From Lachnospiraceae bacterium G41 (lineage in GTDB: Bacteria > Bacillota > Clostridia > Lachnospirales > Lachnospiraceae): 64,000 nt of DNA. The notes under the pieces were generated by a model. That model saw nothing but the letters and a program-made list of their open reading frames with translations, did not search any database and was not told the DNA's origin. Below, in pieces: positions 17,404 through 25,326 of the stretch. The stretch is from the NCBI GenBank assembly GCA_900100245.1, contig FNEU01000011.1, positions 1 through 64,000 on the forward strand. The letters are read 5' to 3'. The stretch's first letter is position 1; each line of letters opens with the position of its first letter. A program made the position numbers and the translations under genes.

Positions 17404-18123
17404 TTAATGTATTCTTACCAAAGCCGAAGTTGAGCCGTCTTCTTTGACAATCTTTATATTCATGAAGTCTTCTTCTTTTTTTATATAAAAAGATATGGTC
17501 TCGCCTTCAAACGAAGGGTTTTTGTAGTGAATTTCAAGTTCCGATATCTTTAGTTCATCCAGTTCTTTTGATGAAAACAATCCTTCCACCGCTTTAATAT
17601 ATGCGACATTGTTCATATGTCTGCCATAGTCGGTGTCTATGCTTCTGACAGTATATCTGCCCTTAAGTTCTCCCTCAAAGTCATCTTTCATAACAGAAAA
17701 CGGTTCGGGGATGGCTGTTTTATCCGTGATTACAAGACCCTCCGGATATATGCCTTTGGCTTTCTGCGGAACATGAGTTTTCGCATCGATTATCGCCCAC
17801 TCTGTCTTGCCAAGTGCTATTATGCCGTTATCGTCGCTTATCTCATAATCTCGATTGCATTTAAGTATTCCGGCTTCTTCGGGCCAGGTGGATACTTTTA
17901 CGGTCTTAGCCATATCCGCTCTTCTTAAGATTTTTATCTTGGTTCTTGCAGCAATCCAGAAGAGTCCCCTCTCATTAAATCCCGTAAAACCCACGCCCAG
18001 AGTCTCGGCATGATACATGGCCGCATCCATAAAAAGCCCCGCGATTGCGGATATCGAAAGTTTGGCATTGTAGTCGCAAAGACTCGGCAGTATTATTTGT
18101 TCTTTTTCAAAAACTGATTCCAT
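17404..18123 (-). CDS. Acyl-ACP thioesterase
   Basis: The 239-residue protein is a double hot-dog acyl-ACP thioesterase of the bacterial FatA/FatB-like family, which releases fatty acids from acyl carrier protein. The first half has the hot-dog helix around LFMDAAMYHAETLGVG and the second half has DTDYGRHMNNVAYIKAV, where Asp, His and Asn match the catalytic region. Length is normal. AGAGGT stands 4 bp before the ATG. It begins 11 bp behind the zinc-ribbon gene and is probably co-transcribed with it, though no functional link is known. Confidence 0.92.
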   Translation of the reverse strand: MESVFEKEQIILPSLCDYNAKLSISAIAGLFMDAAMYHAETLGVGFTGFNERGLFWIAARTKIKILRRADMAKTVKVSTWPEEAGILKCNRDYEISDDNGIIALGKTEWAIIDAKTHVPQKAKGIYPEGLVITDKTAIPEPFSVMKDDFEGELKGRYTVRSIDTDYGRHMNNVAYIKAVEGLFSSKELDELKISELEIHYKNPSFEGETISFYIKKEEDFMNIKIVKEDGSTSALVRIH

Positions 18124-18134
18124 ATTTACCTCTT

Positions 18135-19364
18135 TTACCAGTCACTGCTCCAGTCTGAAGAGCCCGAATCCCACGAATCGGACGAACTCCACGAATAATC
18201 CGAAGAGTCGTTTGAGCTCCACGAATCATCGCTGCTTGAATAGCTGCTTTGTCTTTCCGCTTCCTGATCTCTCTCGTATTGAGCATAATATTCGGTATCC
18301 TTGAAATCGGTTATCTGTGTATCCGAATTCCAGTTTGGAACATAATAAAAATCTTTGGCATCATACTGATTGGTGAGTGCCTCCGGAACATCCGATGACG
18401 ATACGCTTCTCCAGTCATCATACTCGTCGGAGTATACATACCAGCTGGATGTATCATACGAATCCATGCGATAGTATTCGTTATCGTCGTAGCTGTAATA
18501 ACCGGTGGTAACATATCCCGGCTTATATGAGTTGTCGTAATAAAGCCTTGTATCGCTGATAGTCGGGAAATCGTAATCGTTTGAATAATCCCGTGATAAA
18601 TAATAATCTTTTGCTTTTCTGTTTTTCTTAAATTCGGGAATGGCAGATACATCGGCTGTCTCCCATTCACCGCTTGCTGTATTGTAAACGGCCCATCTGT
18701 CAGAGTCATCGACATATGAATAATCTCCGAAAGAATAGTATGTATTGCCGTTATAGGAATAATATCCTTTTTCGGGAACACCGCGTCCTTCACCTAAAAT
18801 TAAGCCAAAAAGTGCAGTCGGTCCGAAAATCTGAACGGCCAAATATATTCCTATTATGGTTAATGCAGTTCTTAAAGCCTTTCTGCCTCCAGGGTTGGAT
18901 CTGCCGCCCGAAGAACGTCTTGCATGGTAACTGTCGTAATACTTCTGGGCATCCGCAGGCGATGTGTCGGTATTTCGCTGCGCGGAAGCGTTTCTTGATT
19001 TCTGTTCGATTATCTCCTGCTTAAGACGCATAAAAAGCTCATTTACAGCATACGCCTCGTCGCTTCCTTCATACCTTACAGCTCTCTGGCCATTGTCTTT
19101 GTTTTTATAAACTATAAAATTGCCGGTATTTTCATCCTTGTAAATACCGAAAGCTCGGGGATATTTGTAATCGATACCGATAAAGAATCTCGTGGTTTCA
19201 TAGGGAGGAAGTCCCTTGGATTCATACCATTCTTTAAGCCCTTCGATGGTGGTGGGCTGATCGGCGGTACTTCTTCTGACATTTTGATTCGGTGCACCGC
19301 AGGACGGACATTTTTCCAAAGTGTCATCAAACATGGAGCCACAGTATTCGCATTTGATTTTCAT
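18135..19364 (-). CDS. Zinc-ribbon membrane protein with duplicated Tyr-rich domain and Ser/Asp/Trp tail
   Basis: The 409-residue protein has an N-terminal zinc ribbon (CEYCG...CPSCG), a cytoplasmic domain of about 100 residues (ETTRFFIGIDYKYPRAFG), one hydrophobic segment near 160-190, and then two similar units of about 85 residues, each starting GYYSY and containing a KDYY/KDFYY motif. It ends in a low-complexity Ser/Asp/Trp tail. I do not recognise the repeated domain; it would be outside the cell. The ATG at 19364 has GGAGGG 7 bp upstream. Confidence 0.72.
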   Translation of the reverse strand: MKIKCEYCGSMFDDTLEKCPSCGAPNQNVRRSTADQPTTIEGLKEWYESKGLPPYETTRFFIGIDYKYPRAFGIYKDENTGNFIVYKNKDNGQRAVRYEGSDEAYAVNELFMRLKQEIIEQKSRNASAQRNTDTSPADAQKYYDSYHARRSSGGRSNPGGRKALRTALTIIGIYLAVQIFGPTALFGLILGEGRGVPEKGYYSYNGNTYYSFGDYSYVDDSDRWAVYNTASGEWETADVSAIPEFKKNRKAKDYYLSRDYSNDYDFPTISDTRLYYDNSYKPGYVTTGYYSYDDNEYYRMDSYDTSSWYVYSDEYDDWRSVSSSDVPEALTNQYDAKDFYYVPNWNSDTQITDFKDTEYYAQYERDQEAERQSSYSSSDDSWSSNDSSDYSWSSSDSWDSGSSDWSSDW

Positions 19365-19489
19365 AAGCATTCCCTCCGTTTTGAATTGTACCATATTTCC
19401 TGACTATATAGTATCTCCAAAGGGAATATTTTAAAAATCCAACTATGGAAAAATATCCGTTTTAATTGGTTTATTTTAAAAAAATACGG

Positions 19490-19587
19490 TTAACTCTCAA
19501 AGAAATCGTTAAAAGTCTTTCGGAAAATAAACGCAAATACCACTCAGACTGGCATTAATGCAAAAGCAGACCCGATGCTCCGTGGCC
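19490..19587 (-). pseudogene. Remnant of a second rhomboid protease gene
   Basis: On the minus strand 19587 onward encodes GHGASGLLLH, matching the catalytic-serine segment of the intact rhomboid protein. After a stop and shift, the last 18 codons read VVFAFIFRKTFNDFFES and a stop, matching the rhomboid C-terminus GVIFTVVYRKTINSFFEN. Everything between these parts and everything before GASG is missing. A copy of the XRE promoter region (19595-19632) stands directly before it. Confidence 0.75.
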
Positions 19588-19594
19588 GGCTACT

Positions 19595-19632
19595 ATTTCA
19601 TTTTCTACTGTCAGTATGGGTTGATATCATAA
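19595..19632. repeat. Duplicated operator region, copy 2
   Basis: The sequence repeats 17341-17377 with only a few changes and keeps the perfect palindrome TACTGTCAGTA (19606-19616). It lies beside the rhomboid remnant, as expected if a whole XRE-rhomboid unit was once here. The rest of 19365-19717 holds no gene that I can support. Confidence 0.7.
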
Positions 19633-19661
19633 AAGAATGGATGCCAAACGACACCCATTCT
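19628..19661 (-). terminator. Terminator of the GNAT / GNAT-RsgA genes
   Basis: On the minus strand AGAATGGGTG and CATCCATTCT form a 10-bp stem (one G-T pair) with an 8-nt loop, followed by TTTT. It lies about 55 bp behind the acetyltransferase stop codon. Confidence 0.75.
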
Positions 19662-19717
19662 GTAATGTTGCAGATATTTTGTTTAGTTTCATAATTTTCC
19701 TCGTTTCAAGTCTAAGC

Positions 19718-20242
19718 TTATTCTTTGGTTAATACATAAAATCTGTACAGTTCTTCTTCCTCATCATAAATGTCTTTGTACATTTTCGTTTCAATCAGTT
19801 TGAAGCCTGATTTTTCTGCAGTTTTGTAAGATTGTTCATTATTTGCTTTTATTGTTGCAATGATTTCTTTTTCATTGTAATGATCGAAGAAATAATCCGT
19901 ATATGCTTTTACCGCTTCTGCCGCATAACCTTTTCTTCTGTAATCGGCTCCGATAAAATAGCAGATTCCAATCTTGTCTGTATCTTCATAATATGTACAG
20001 CCGACATTTCCGATGATTTCGTTTGTTGCTTTATCTACAACGGTGCAGGGAATGTAATCCACTCTCGGATTGTCGTTTGCCGTAAGTTCAAGTGCTTCTT
20101 CAATCCACTCGCCCATCCATTCCGCACAGTTTACGTCAAATCCGACTTCATCAAGGCTTCCGTCCTCCGCCATCTTGGCATATACAAGTTCGTCGCCTCT
20201 TTCAAGCGATCTGACTATTAATCTTTCTGTTTCTATATTCAT
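19718..20242 (-). CDS. GNAT family N-acetyltransferase (RimJ/RimL-like)
   Basis: The 174-residue protein is a GNAT acetyltransferase of the RimJ/RimL group: MNIETERLIVRSLERGDE at the start, IGNVGCTYYEDTDKIGICYFIG in the core, and the acetyl-CoA loop DYRRKGYAAEAVKA near residue 110. ANNEQSYKTAEKSGFKLI is the typical C-terminal element. The substrate cannot be predicted. It lies 13 bp behind the GNAT-RsgA gene and shares its transcript and terminator. Confidence 0.9.
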   Translation of the reverse strand: MNIETERLIVRSLERGDELVYAKMAEDGSLDEVGFDVNCAEWMGEWIEEALELTANDNPRVDYIPCTVVDKATNEIIGNVGCTYYEDTDKIGICYFIGADYRRKGYAAEAVKAYTDYFFDHYNEKEIIATIKANNEQSYKTAEKSGFKLIETKMYKDIYDEEEELYRFYVLTKE

Positions 20243-20255
20243 TTTTTTATCTCCT

Positions 20256-21842
20256 TTAATCCCAGTTGTTGTTTTTGTCTTTAAACTTTTTCATTTCTTT
20301 GGCCCATCTTGAGATTTCTTTTTTCATAGCGTAATTGCGGGTATTCTCGGCGCCAAGATTTACATAGAGTTCGTATCTCTCACGCGAGAGTTCTCCGCTT
20401 TCAAGTGCTGCTTTTATGGCACAGCCGGGCTCGGTATCGTGACGGCAGTTGCTGAATTTGCATCTGCCTATAAGTTCGACGATATCCGAAAAAGTATCAT
20501 CAATTCCATCCTGCGTATTGGCCATTCCAATCTCACGCATACCCGGAGTATCAATGATGAAAACGCCTTCTTTAACTTCAATAAGCTGCCTGTGCGTCGT
20601 AGTGTGTCTTCCCTTGGAATCGTCTTCTCTGATCTCGGAAGTTTTCATTACTTCGCTGCCGACAATCGAATTTATAAGTGTTGATTTTCCGGCACCCGAT
20701 GAGCCCATAAGACATATTGTTGTTCCCGGTGTGAAGTATTCTTCCAGTTCATCAAGCCCAATATCAAGCAAAGCAGAAACCGCATGTACGCGGATGTTTT
20801 CAGAGATCGATTCCACTTCCCTTACATATCTTCCCACGTTGTTGCAAAGATCCGATTTGGTGAGGATTGCAACCGGTATCGAATTGCCCTGAAGTGCCAC
20901 GCTAGCATATCTCGCTATTCTGTTAAAAGAATAATCATCGTTTAACGAAGTCACTATAAAAGTGTAATCAACGTTTGCGACCATATGCTGCATAACACCT
21001 GTTTTAGCCTGGTCCGGTCTTTGTAAAAAACTCGATCTTTCGCAGACCGTAAGAATCGTGCACTCTCCGTTAGGGTTATAAAGAAATGTTACGTAATCAC
21101 CCACAACAGGCCACTTCTCTGAGTCTTCCTCATAAAAGCTACCTTTAAGCTTGGCCGGTAATTCCTGCTCGAAGAAACGTATCTTAAAACTGTTCTTTTG
21201 AACTTCGGATATTCTTCCGAGCTTCTCAACGTGTAGCCACTGGCATGAAAGTTTAAGCGGTTTGTAATACGGAAATTCTTTTGTAAACTCTTCAATTTCA
21301 GCCTCATCTTCGCAAGTTTCAAATACAGGTGCTTCATAATATGTGCCGTGTATTTCCTCGAAACCGTCGTTTAACGGATAGGCCATAAAAGCATCGGAAT
21401 TGCCGAATGCAGGATGAACGATTCCGAAATTATCACAGGTTTTAAATCCGTGCTTCGGATAATATTCAGGTTCGCCACAGATAACGATACCTTTGTAGCC
21501 TGCTTCTTTTGAAAGGGCTAGCGTTTCTTTTAGGAGCTTTGCTCCAATTCCCATATTAAAGCAGGTCGGCTCAACCGCGAGCGGTCCGAAGGTAAGTACT
21601 TCATGCTCCGTGTCGCCGTCAGCCACCTTTGCCTTTGAATAAAAGATCGCTCCGACAATTCTGCCGTCAAGTTCGGCCACTCTGCTTAACTCAGGCAGAT
21701 AATCTTCGCTTTCTCTTAATTTATGAACAAGCAAATGCTCATTGCATCCCGGACCGTGCAGATTCCAGAACGCGCGCATTGTCATATGTTCGGTATCGTA
21801 AAAATCTTCTTTTGTTTCTTTTCTTAAAATAATATTATTCAA
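20256..21842 (-). CDS. rsgA: Fusion of a GNAT acetyltransferase with the ribosome-assembly GTPase RsgA
   Basis: The 528-residue protein has an N-terminal GNAT domain (about 1-170, acetyl-CoA loop NMGIGAKLLKETL at 96-108) and a complete RsgA from about 205. RsgA parts are an OB-fold (about 208-270), the circularly permuted GTPase with G4 TKSD at 328-331, G1 GSSGAGKST at 380-388 and G3 DTPG at 431-434, and a zinc site formed by Cys461, Cys466, His468 and Cys474. RsgA helps the 30S subunit mature. The reading frame is continuous through the junction, so this is a fusion and not two genes. What the acetyltransferase modifies is unknown. Confidence 0.92.
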   Translation of the reverse strand: MNNIILRKETKEDFYDTEHMTMRAFWNLHGPGCNEHLLVHKLRESEDYLPELSRVAELDGRIVGAIFYSKAKVADGDTEHEVLTFGPLAVEPTCFNMGIGAKLLKETLALSKEAGYKGIVICGEPEYYPKHGFKTCDNFGIVHPAFGNSDAFMAYPLNDGFEEIHGTYYEAPVFETCEDEAEIEEFTKEFPYYKPLKLSCQWLHVEKLGRISEVQKNSFKIRFFEQELPAKLKGSFYEEDSEKWPVVGDYVTFLYNPNGECTILTVCERSSFLQRPDQAKTGVMQHMVANVDYTFIVTSLNDDYSFNRIARYASVALQGNSIPVAILTKSDLCNNVGRYVREVESISENIRVHAVSALLDIGLDELEEYFTPGTTICLMGSSGAGKSTLINSIVGSEVMKTSEIREDDSKGRHTTTHRQLIEVKEGVFIIDTPGMREIGMANTQDGIDDTFSDIVELIGRCKFSNCRHDTEPGCAIKAALESGELSRERYELYVNLGAENTRNYAMKKEISRWAKEMKKFKDKNNNWD

Positions 21843-21917
21843 TGTCTTAATCTCCTTTTGGTAAATGTTTCAATTAACAGCTGTGATTATTTATTGTATG
21901 GAGACCTTGAAATCAAA

Positions 21918-21950
21918 TATAAAAAACCGCGACAAGAAATGCCACGGTTT
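21918..21950 (-). terminator. Terminator behind the hydrolase and its micro-ORFs
   Basis: On the minus strand AAACCGTGGC and GTCGCGGTTT form a 10-bp stem (two G-T pairs) with a 7-nt loop, followed by TTTTT. It lies 250 bp behind the hydrolase stop, so both micro-ORFs would be in the same transcript. Confidence 0.75.
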
Positions 21951-21985
21951 AAATGCATATATAAGTATCTGTCGGACATACCAAA

Positions 21986-22051
21986 CTAGATACGATTAAC
22001 CGAGGTCATCATACAATATTTACTTACAATATCCAATTTTTCAAAACGCAT
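21986..22051 (-). CDS. Candidate 21-residue micro-ORF
   Basis: ATG at 22051 opens a 21-codon frame (MRFEKLDIVSKYCMMTSVNR and one more residue) with GAGAGG 8 bp upstream. It has no hydrophobic segment. Only the ribosome site and the position between a gene and its terminator support it. Confidence 0.3.
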   Translation of the reverse strand: MRFEKLDIVSKYCMMTSVNRI

Positions 22052-22095
22052 AAAAATGACCTCTCTTTCTTTTAGAATTTATCATCATGTGTATT

Positions 22096-22173
22096 CTAAC
22101 AAACAGTGCTTAAAGTTGTCAACAGAATCAATATCGCCACTATCGTAAGAATTATCATATTCCTTAAAGGCAT
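22096..22173 (-). CDS. Candidate 25-residue hydrophobic peptide
   Basis: ATG at 22173 opens a 25-codon frame with a perfect AGAGGAG ribosome site 6 bp upstream, 25 bp behind the hydrolase stop. The peptide starts MPLRN, has a run of about 17 hydrophobic residues rich in Ile and Leu, and ends with Cys. It could be a small membrane protein. Size and hydrophobicity also fit type I toxin-like peptides, but no antisense RNA was identified. Confidence 0.5.
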   Translation of the reverse strand: MPLRNMIILTIVAILILLTTLSTVC

Positions 22174-22198
22174 ATTAACTCCTCTGAAACAAATATTA

Positions 22199-23812
22199 TC
22201 AATTAAATGTAATTACATGTTTACACACATCAAGAAACCTTTTTATCGCCTGACAAAATTCTTCCGGTAATTGTCCTTGAGGAGAATGTCCGCACCCATC
22301 AACGAGATACATTTCCTTTTGGGGAGCAGTTATTACATCGTAGTATTCTTCTATCGGTCCAACAGGGCAAGACCAGTCGTCCGAACCGGATATAAAAAGA
22401 ACCGGCATCTGAAAATCAGTATTTCTTTTATATGCATTAAAATCCAATAAATAATCTATCAACGGTTTCTCCAAATCTTCGTATGCTGTATTGCCGGTTA
22501 GCGCTGATAAAATAACCCAATACCACCTTGCATCATCAACTCCAAAATAAGGCGAGAAGATTGTAGCAGTTGTCGATACGTCTTCTGTTACTCTCGGCGA
22601 ATGATACTTAAGCGTACTGTTGCTAAGCGCAGACATATTTGCTACCGTGGGATTATTTATAAGGTTCTCATACGCATTCTCCATTTCGCCGGTATCATCA
22701 CCGGCCTCCCTTGCTTTTGCCAGCGCATCATTATAATCATAGGTATATGCATACAAATCTTCTTCGATTACTTCCTGGCCTATTCCTATATAGGCAGAAA
22801 CTTTTTCAGGATGATCAAGAACATACTGGCTTCCGAGCAGACTTCCATATGAATGTCCCATAATAATCACCTTATCCTGCTTATATGTATTTCGAGCATA
22901 CTCAACCAGAGCATCTAAGTCATTCATGGCCTGTTCGAATGAAACCGTGCTGTTATCAGGATCTGTATTCACATTATGATAATATGTCCTGCCGCATCCT
23001 CGTTGATCCCAGCTAATAACAGTATAATCATCTGTCAGATAGTCTATCCAGCAATAGTCAGTAATTGTACTGGGTGCTCCCGGGCCGCCGTGGAGACTGA
23101 TGATAACAGGATTTGATATATCATGTCCCATTGTAAGGATATACTGTTCCTGACCATTTAACATTACATATTCTGACTTATTAATTCCGTCGCTATAATC
23201 TATTACACGCTTAATCTGATTTATATTTCTGCCAATAATTACTACGACAAAGAATCCAAGAACGATTATCAGAACCATCGAAACAATTACTTTTGGAATA
23301 CCGATTAATATTCTTTTTACAATATGCTTTTTGGCTCCTGGTTCAATCACTTCTTTCTTATGAGCGAGATGTATTCCAATGTGACCGATTCCAAGCATGA
23401 CCGAGCCAAGAATCATTAAGCCATTTCCGCCATATATTCCAAGAAGAAAGAATGCGATGACTGGAAGCGTGGCTCCGGCAACAGGTATTCCTAAAAGATT
23501 TTTGTAGAAATCCTTCATGGTTTTATCACTTCTGAAATAGCGTATCCAATATATCTCATAAAGCACCATGCAGATTAAGGAGATAATCAATACCGGGCAC
23601 CAAAAGTTCCACCCCTTGAAATTAAAATCAGAGAGCACAAGCGCCACCGACGTAACAACAAACTGCCCTGCACGTTCAAAAATAAGCAATACTTTGTTCT
23701 CATTATGAACATACTCTTCGTAATCCTTTGGCTTGTTCTTCGTCCAAATAAAATTCGGAACGAGAAGCATGATCAACCATATCAATCCTATGTACGAAAA
23801 TCCAAAACGCAT
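22199..23812 (-). CDS. Membrane-anchored alpha/beta hydrolase (prolyl-aminopeptidase-like)
   Basis: The 537-residue protein has about five transmembrane helices in residues 1-200 and an alpha/beta hydrolase domain from about 225. That domain has the HGGPG oxyanion motif and SWDQRGCGRTY typical of peptidase family S33 (proline iminopeptidase-like), the nucleophile elbow GHSYG, an acid in SGSDDWSCP, and the catalytic histidine in DGCGHSP. The membrane part probably anchors the hydrolase outside. The substrate is unknown. It is a single gene followed by two micro-ORFs. Confidence 0.85.
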   Translation of the reverse strand: MRFGFSYIGLIWLIMLLVPNFIWTKNKPKDYEEYVHNENKVLLIFERAGQFVVTSVALVLSDFNFKGWNFWCPVLIISLICMVLYEIYWIRYFRSDKTMKDFYKNLLGIPVAGATLPVIAFFLLGIYGGNGLMILGSVMLGIGHIGIHLAHKKEVIEPGAKKHIVKRILIGIPKVIVSMVLIIVLGFFVVVIIGRNINQIKRVIDYSDGINKSEYVMLNGQEQYILTMGHDISNPVIISLHGGPGAPSTITDYCWIDYLTDDYTVISWDQRGCGRTYYHNVNTDPDNSTVSFEQAMNDLDALVEYARNTYKQDKVIIMGHSYGSLLGSQYVLDHPEKVSAYIGIGQEVIEEDLYAYTYDYNDALAKAREAGDDTGEMENAYENLINNPTVANMSALSNSTLKYHSPRVTEDVSTTATIFSPYFGVDDARWYWVILSALTGNTAYEDLEKPLIDYLLDFNAYKRNTDFQMPVLFISGSDDWSCPVGPIEEYYDVITAPQKEMYLVDGCGHSPQGQLPEEFCQAIKRFLDVCKHVITFN

Positions 23813-24022
23813 AACTCAAAAGTCCTTTAACGATTTATTATAGATTTGAACAAAGTATATAATTATTTCTTCAGGAAATCTTTAATTGAAGCCTGTATAA
23901 TTCTTATTCATTTCTTAACTAGTTCAATTTCTATACTCATTCATTAATTCATGCATCAATGTTCCATTAGTTTTTCAATAATAGTAAATAACTCTTGTGC
24001 ATTTTACTGAAAGATAATCTGT

Positions 24023-24499
24023 CTATTTAGAAAAATTGTATTGCATGAAATTTCCGTTATGCTTAAATCCATAGGATTCGTATAGCTTTACACCGACGTC
24101 CGATGCTGTAATATAAATTGTTCCGCACCCATAGTCTTCGGCTTCCTTTACCACTCTGTCAAGCAAATTTGTGGCGATTCCCATCCTCCTGTAATTCGGA
24201 TCGGTATACATACTGGAGAGGATGCCTACTTTACCCGAAGGGCACGCGAAGTATGGCGGCTTTTCCGCGAACGACATACCGCTTGTTCCGACGATTCTTT
24301 CTCCATCAAATGCCAGCCAGGAAACATACGTGCCGGCAGCCAAATTTCTTTTATAAAAATCCATCAATGCCGATTCAAGATCCACGCCCTCCGGAGCACT
24401 TTTGCCTGACGATGTGTATTCTTCCTTCAACTGGTCAATTCTCATTTCGATAATTCTGCTCAATTCATTCTCCGACAGTTTTTTATAAACAATTTCCAT
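24023..24499 (-). CDS. GNAT family N-acetyltransferase
   Basis: The 158-residue protein has the GNAT fold: VSWLAFDGERIVGTSGMSF in the core, then GILSSMYTDPNYRRMGIATNLLDRVV with the acetyl-CoA loop RRMGIA, and VKLYESYGFK at the end. The substrate is not predictable. I chose the ATG at 24499 because AAAGGGAAG precedes it; an earlier ATG at 24562 would overlap the upstream gene by 11 bp. It follows the NimA-like gene. Confidence 0.88.
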   Translation of the reverse strand: MEIVYKKLSENELSRIIEMRIDQLKEEYTSSGKSAPEGVDLESALMDFYKRNLAAGTYVSWLAFDGERIVGTSGMSFAEKPPYFACPSGKVGILSSMYTDPNYRRMGIATNLLDRVVKEAEDYGCGTIYITASDVGVKLYESYGFKHNGNFMQYNFSK

Positions 24500-24551
24500 T
24501 TTATTCTTCCCTTTCGTACATTCATTTATTCGAGAAATCATAAAAGAATCG

Positions 24552-25028
24552 CTAAGCCTCATTTACAATTTTACCCGTTATACATTCAGGTTTTAACGCA
24601 AACATAAGAGTTCGCGGGCCTGCATTGATAAGTTCGTGTTCAATATATTCCTCATCATCGGTAAACTTATAACTTAAAAGTCTAGAAATTTTAAGGACCT
24701 TTTCCGTATCTTCCACAATTTCAATCCTGCCAAAAACAATGACACTACGAATATTTAAAGCCCATTCTCCCGGATTGCGAAAGCCCTGATCATATACGCA
24801 GAAAGATGCTTTGTCATGGCGCTTGATCGCATCAACCTTATGCCCTTGTTTCCCTCCGTGAAAATATATTTTTCCATCATCTTCGCAGTAATAATGATTA
24901 AGCGGCATACCGTAGGGATAGTCATCATCACCCAGTACAGACAGCACTCCGCGAGGTTCTTTTATTAATATTTCAATGCATTCTTCTATCGGTAAAGCCT
25001 GTTTTTTTCTGGCTACTTCTCTAAACAT
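24552..25028 (-). CDS. Pyridoxamine 5'-phosphate oxidase family protein (NimA-like flavoprotein)
   Basis: The 158-residue protein has the split-barrel flavin-binding fold of the pyridoxamine 5'-phosphate oxidase family. GVLSVLGDDDYPYGMPLNHYY, IYFHGGKQGHKVDAIKRHDKASF and SVIVFGRIEIVED are the usual landmarks of the NimA-like subgroup, which includes nitroimidazole reductases. Whether this one reduces drugs is unknown. It lies upstream of the GNAT gene on the same strand. Confidence 0.88.
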   Translation of the reverse strand: MFREVARKKQALPIEECIEILIKEPRGVLSVLGDDDYPYGMPLNHYYCEDDGKIYFHGGKQGHKVDAIKRHDKASFCVYDQGFRNPGEWALNIRSVIVFGRIEIVEDTEKVLKISRLLSYKFTDDEEYIEHELINAGPRTLMFALKPECITGKIVNEA

Positions 25029-25139
25029 ATATTTCTCCTAACCACTTTAATTAATGCCTGATATTATTATGCGCGAATATCTTACTCCTAGAATAGCATA
25101 TTTTGATAATTAATGGGTATTTATTTACATATGATTGCA

Positions 25140-25155
25140 GGGATTTGAACCCACG
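25140..25155 (-). repeat. 16-bp copy of the tRNA-Pro T-arm
   Basis: GGGATTTGAACCCACG here is identical to 25203-25218 inside tRNA-Pro. The rest of a tRNA is missing. It may be an old attachment-site scar or a tRNA fragment; no integrase is nearby. Confidence 0.6.
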
Positions 25156-25160
25156 GTATG

Positions 25161-25190
25161 AAAAAAAAGACACCGAATGGTGTCTTTTTT
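25161..25190 (-). terminator. Terminator of tRNA-Pro
   Basis: AAGACACC and GGTGTCTT form a stem with a GAAT-type loop, flanked by A8 and T7 so that it is symmetrical. It starts 3 bp behind the tRNA. Confidence 0.85.
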
Positions 25191-25192
25191 TA

Positions 25193-25266
25193 TCGGCGCG
25201 ACGGGATTTGAACCCACGACCTCTGCGTCCCGAACGCAGCGCTCTACCAAGCTGAGCCACGCGCCG
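25193..25266 (-). tRNA. tRNA-Pro (anticodon CGG)
   Basis: The 74-nt gene has a CGGCGCG/CGCGCCG acceptor stem, a GTGGG-TTCAAAT-CCCGT T-arm region, and a CTGCG/CGCAG anticodon stem around TTCGGGA, giving anticodon CGG (codon CCG). CCA is not encoded. Confidence 0.96.
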
Positions 25267-25326
25267 TAACGTTATAAATAATATATCATTTTCAAATCAG
25301 TGTCAATAAAACTGTTTTCGCGTATT

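Noticed and set aside
19627-19692. 21-codon micro-ORF (MKLNKISATLQ...) with an AGGAAAA site
   Set aside because: Its second half is the terminator hairpin and the operator-region copy, so the frame is better explained by these elements.
20256-21842. Two separate genes (GNAT and rsgA) misread as one
   Set aside because: The frame is open through the junction and there is no ribosome site with a suitable start near the RsgA domain boundary.
25051-25260. 70-codon open frame on the minus strand
   Set aside because: It lies over tRNA-Pro, its terminator and the T-arm copy, and its first residues are just translated tRNA.
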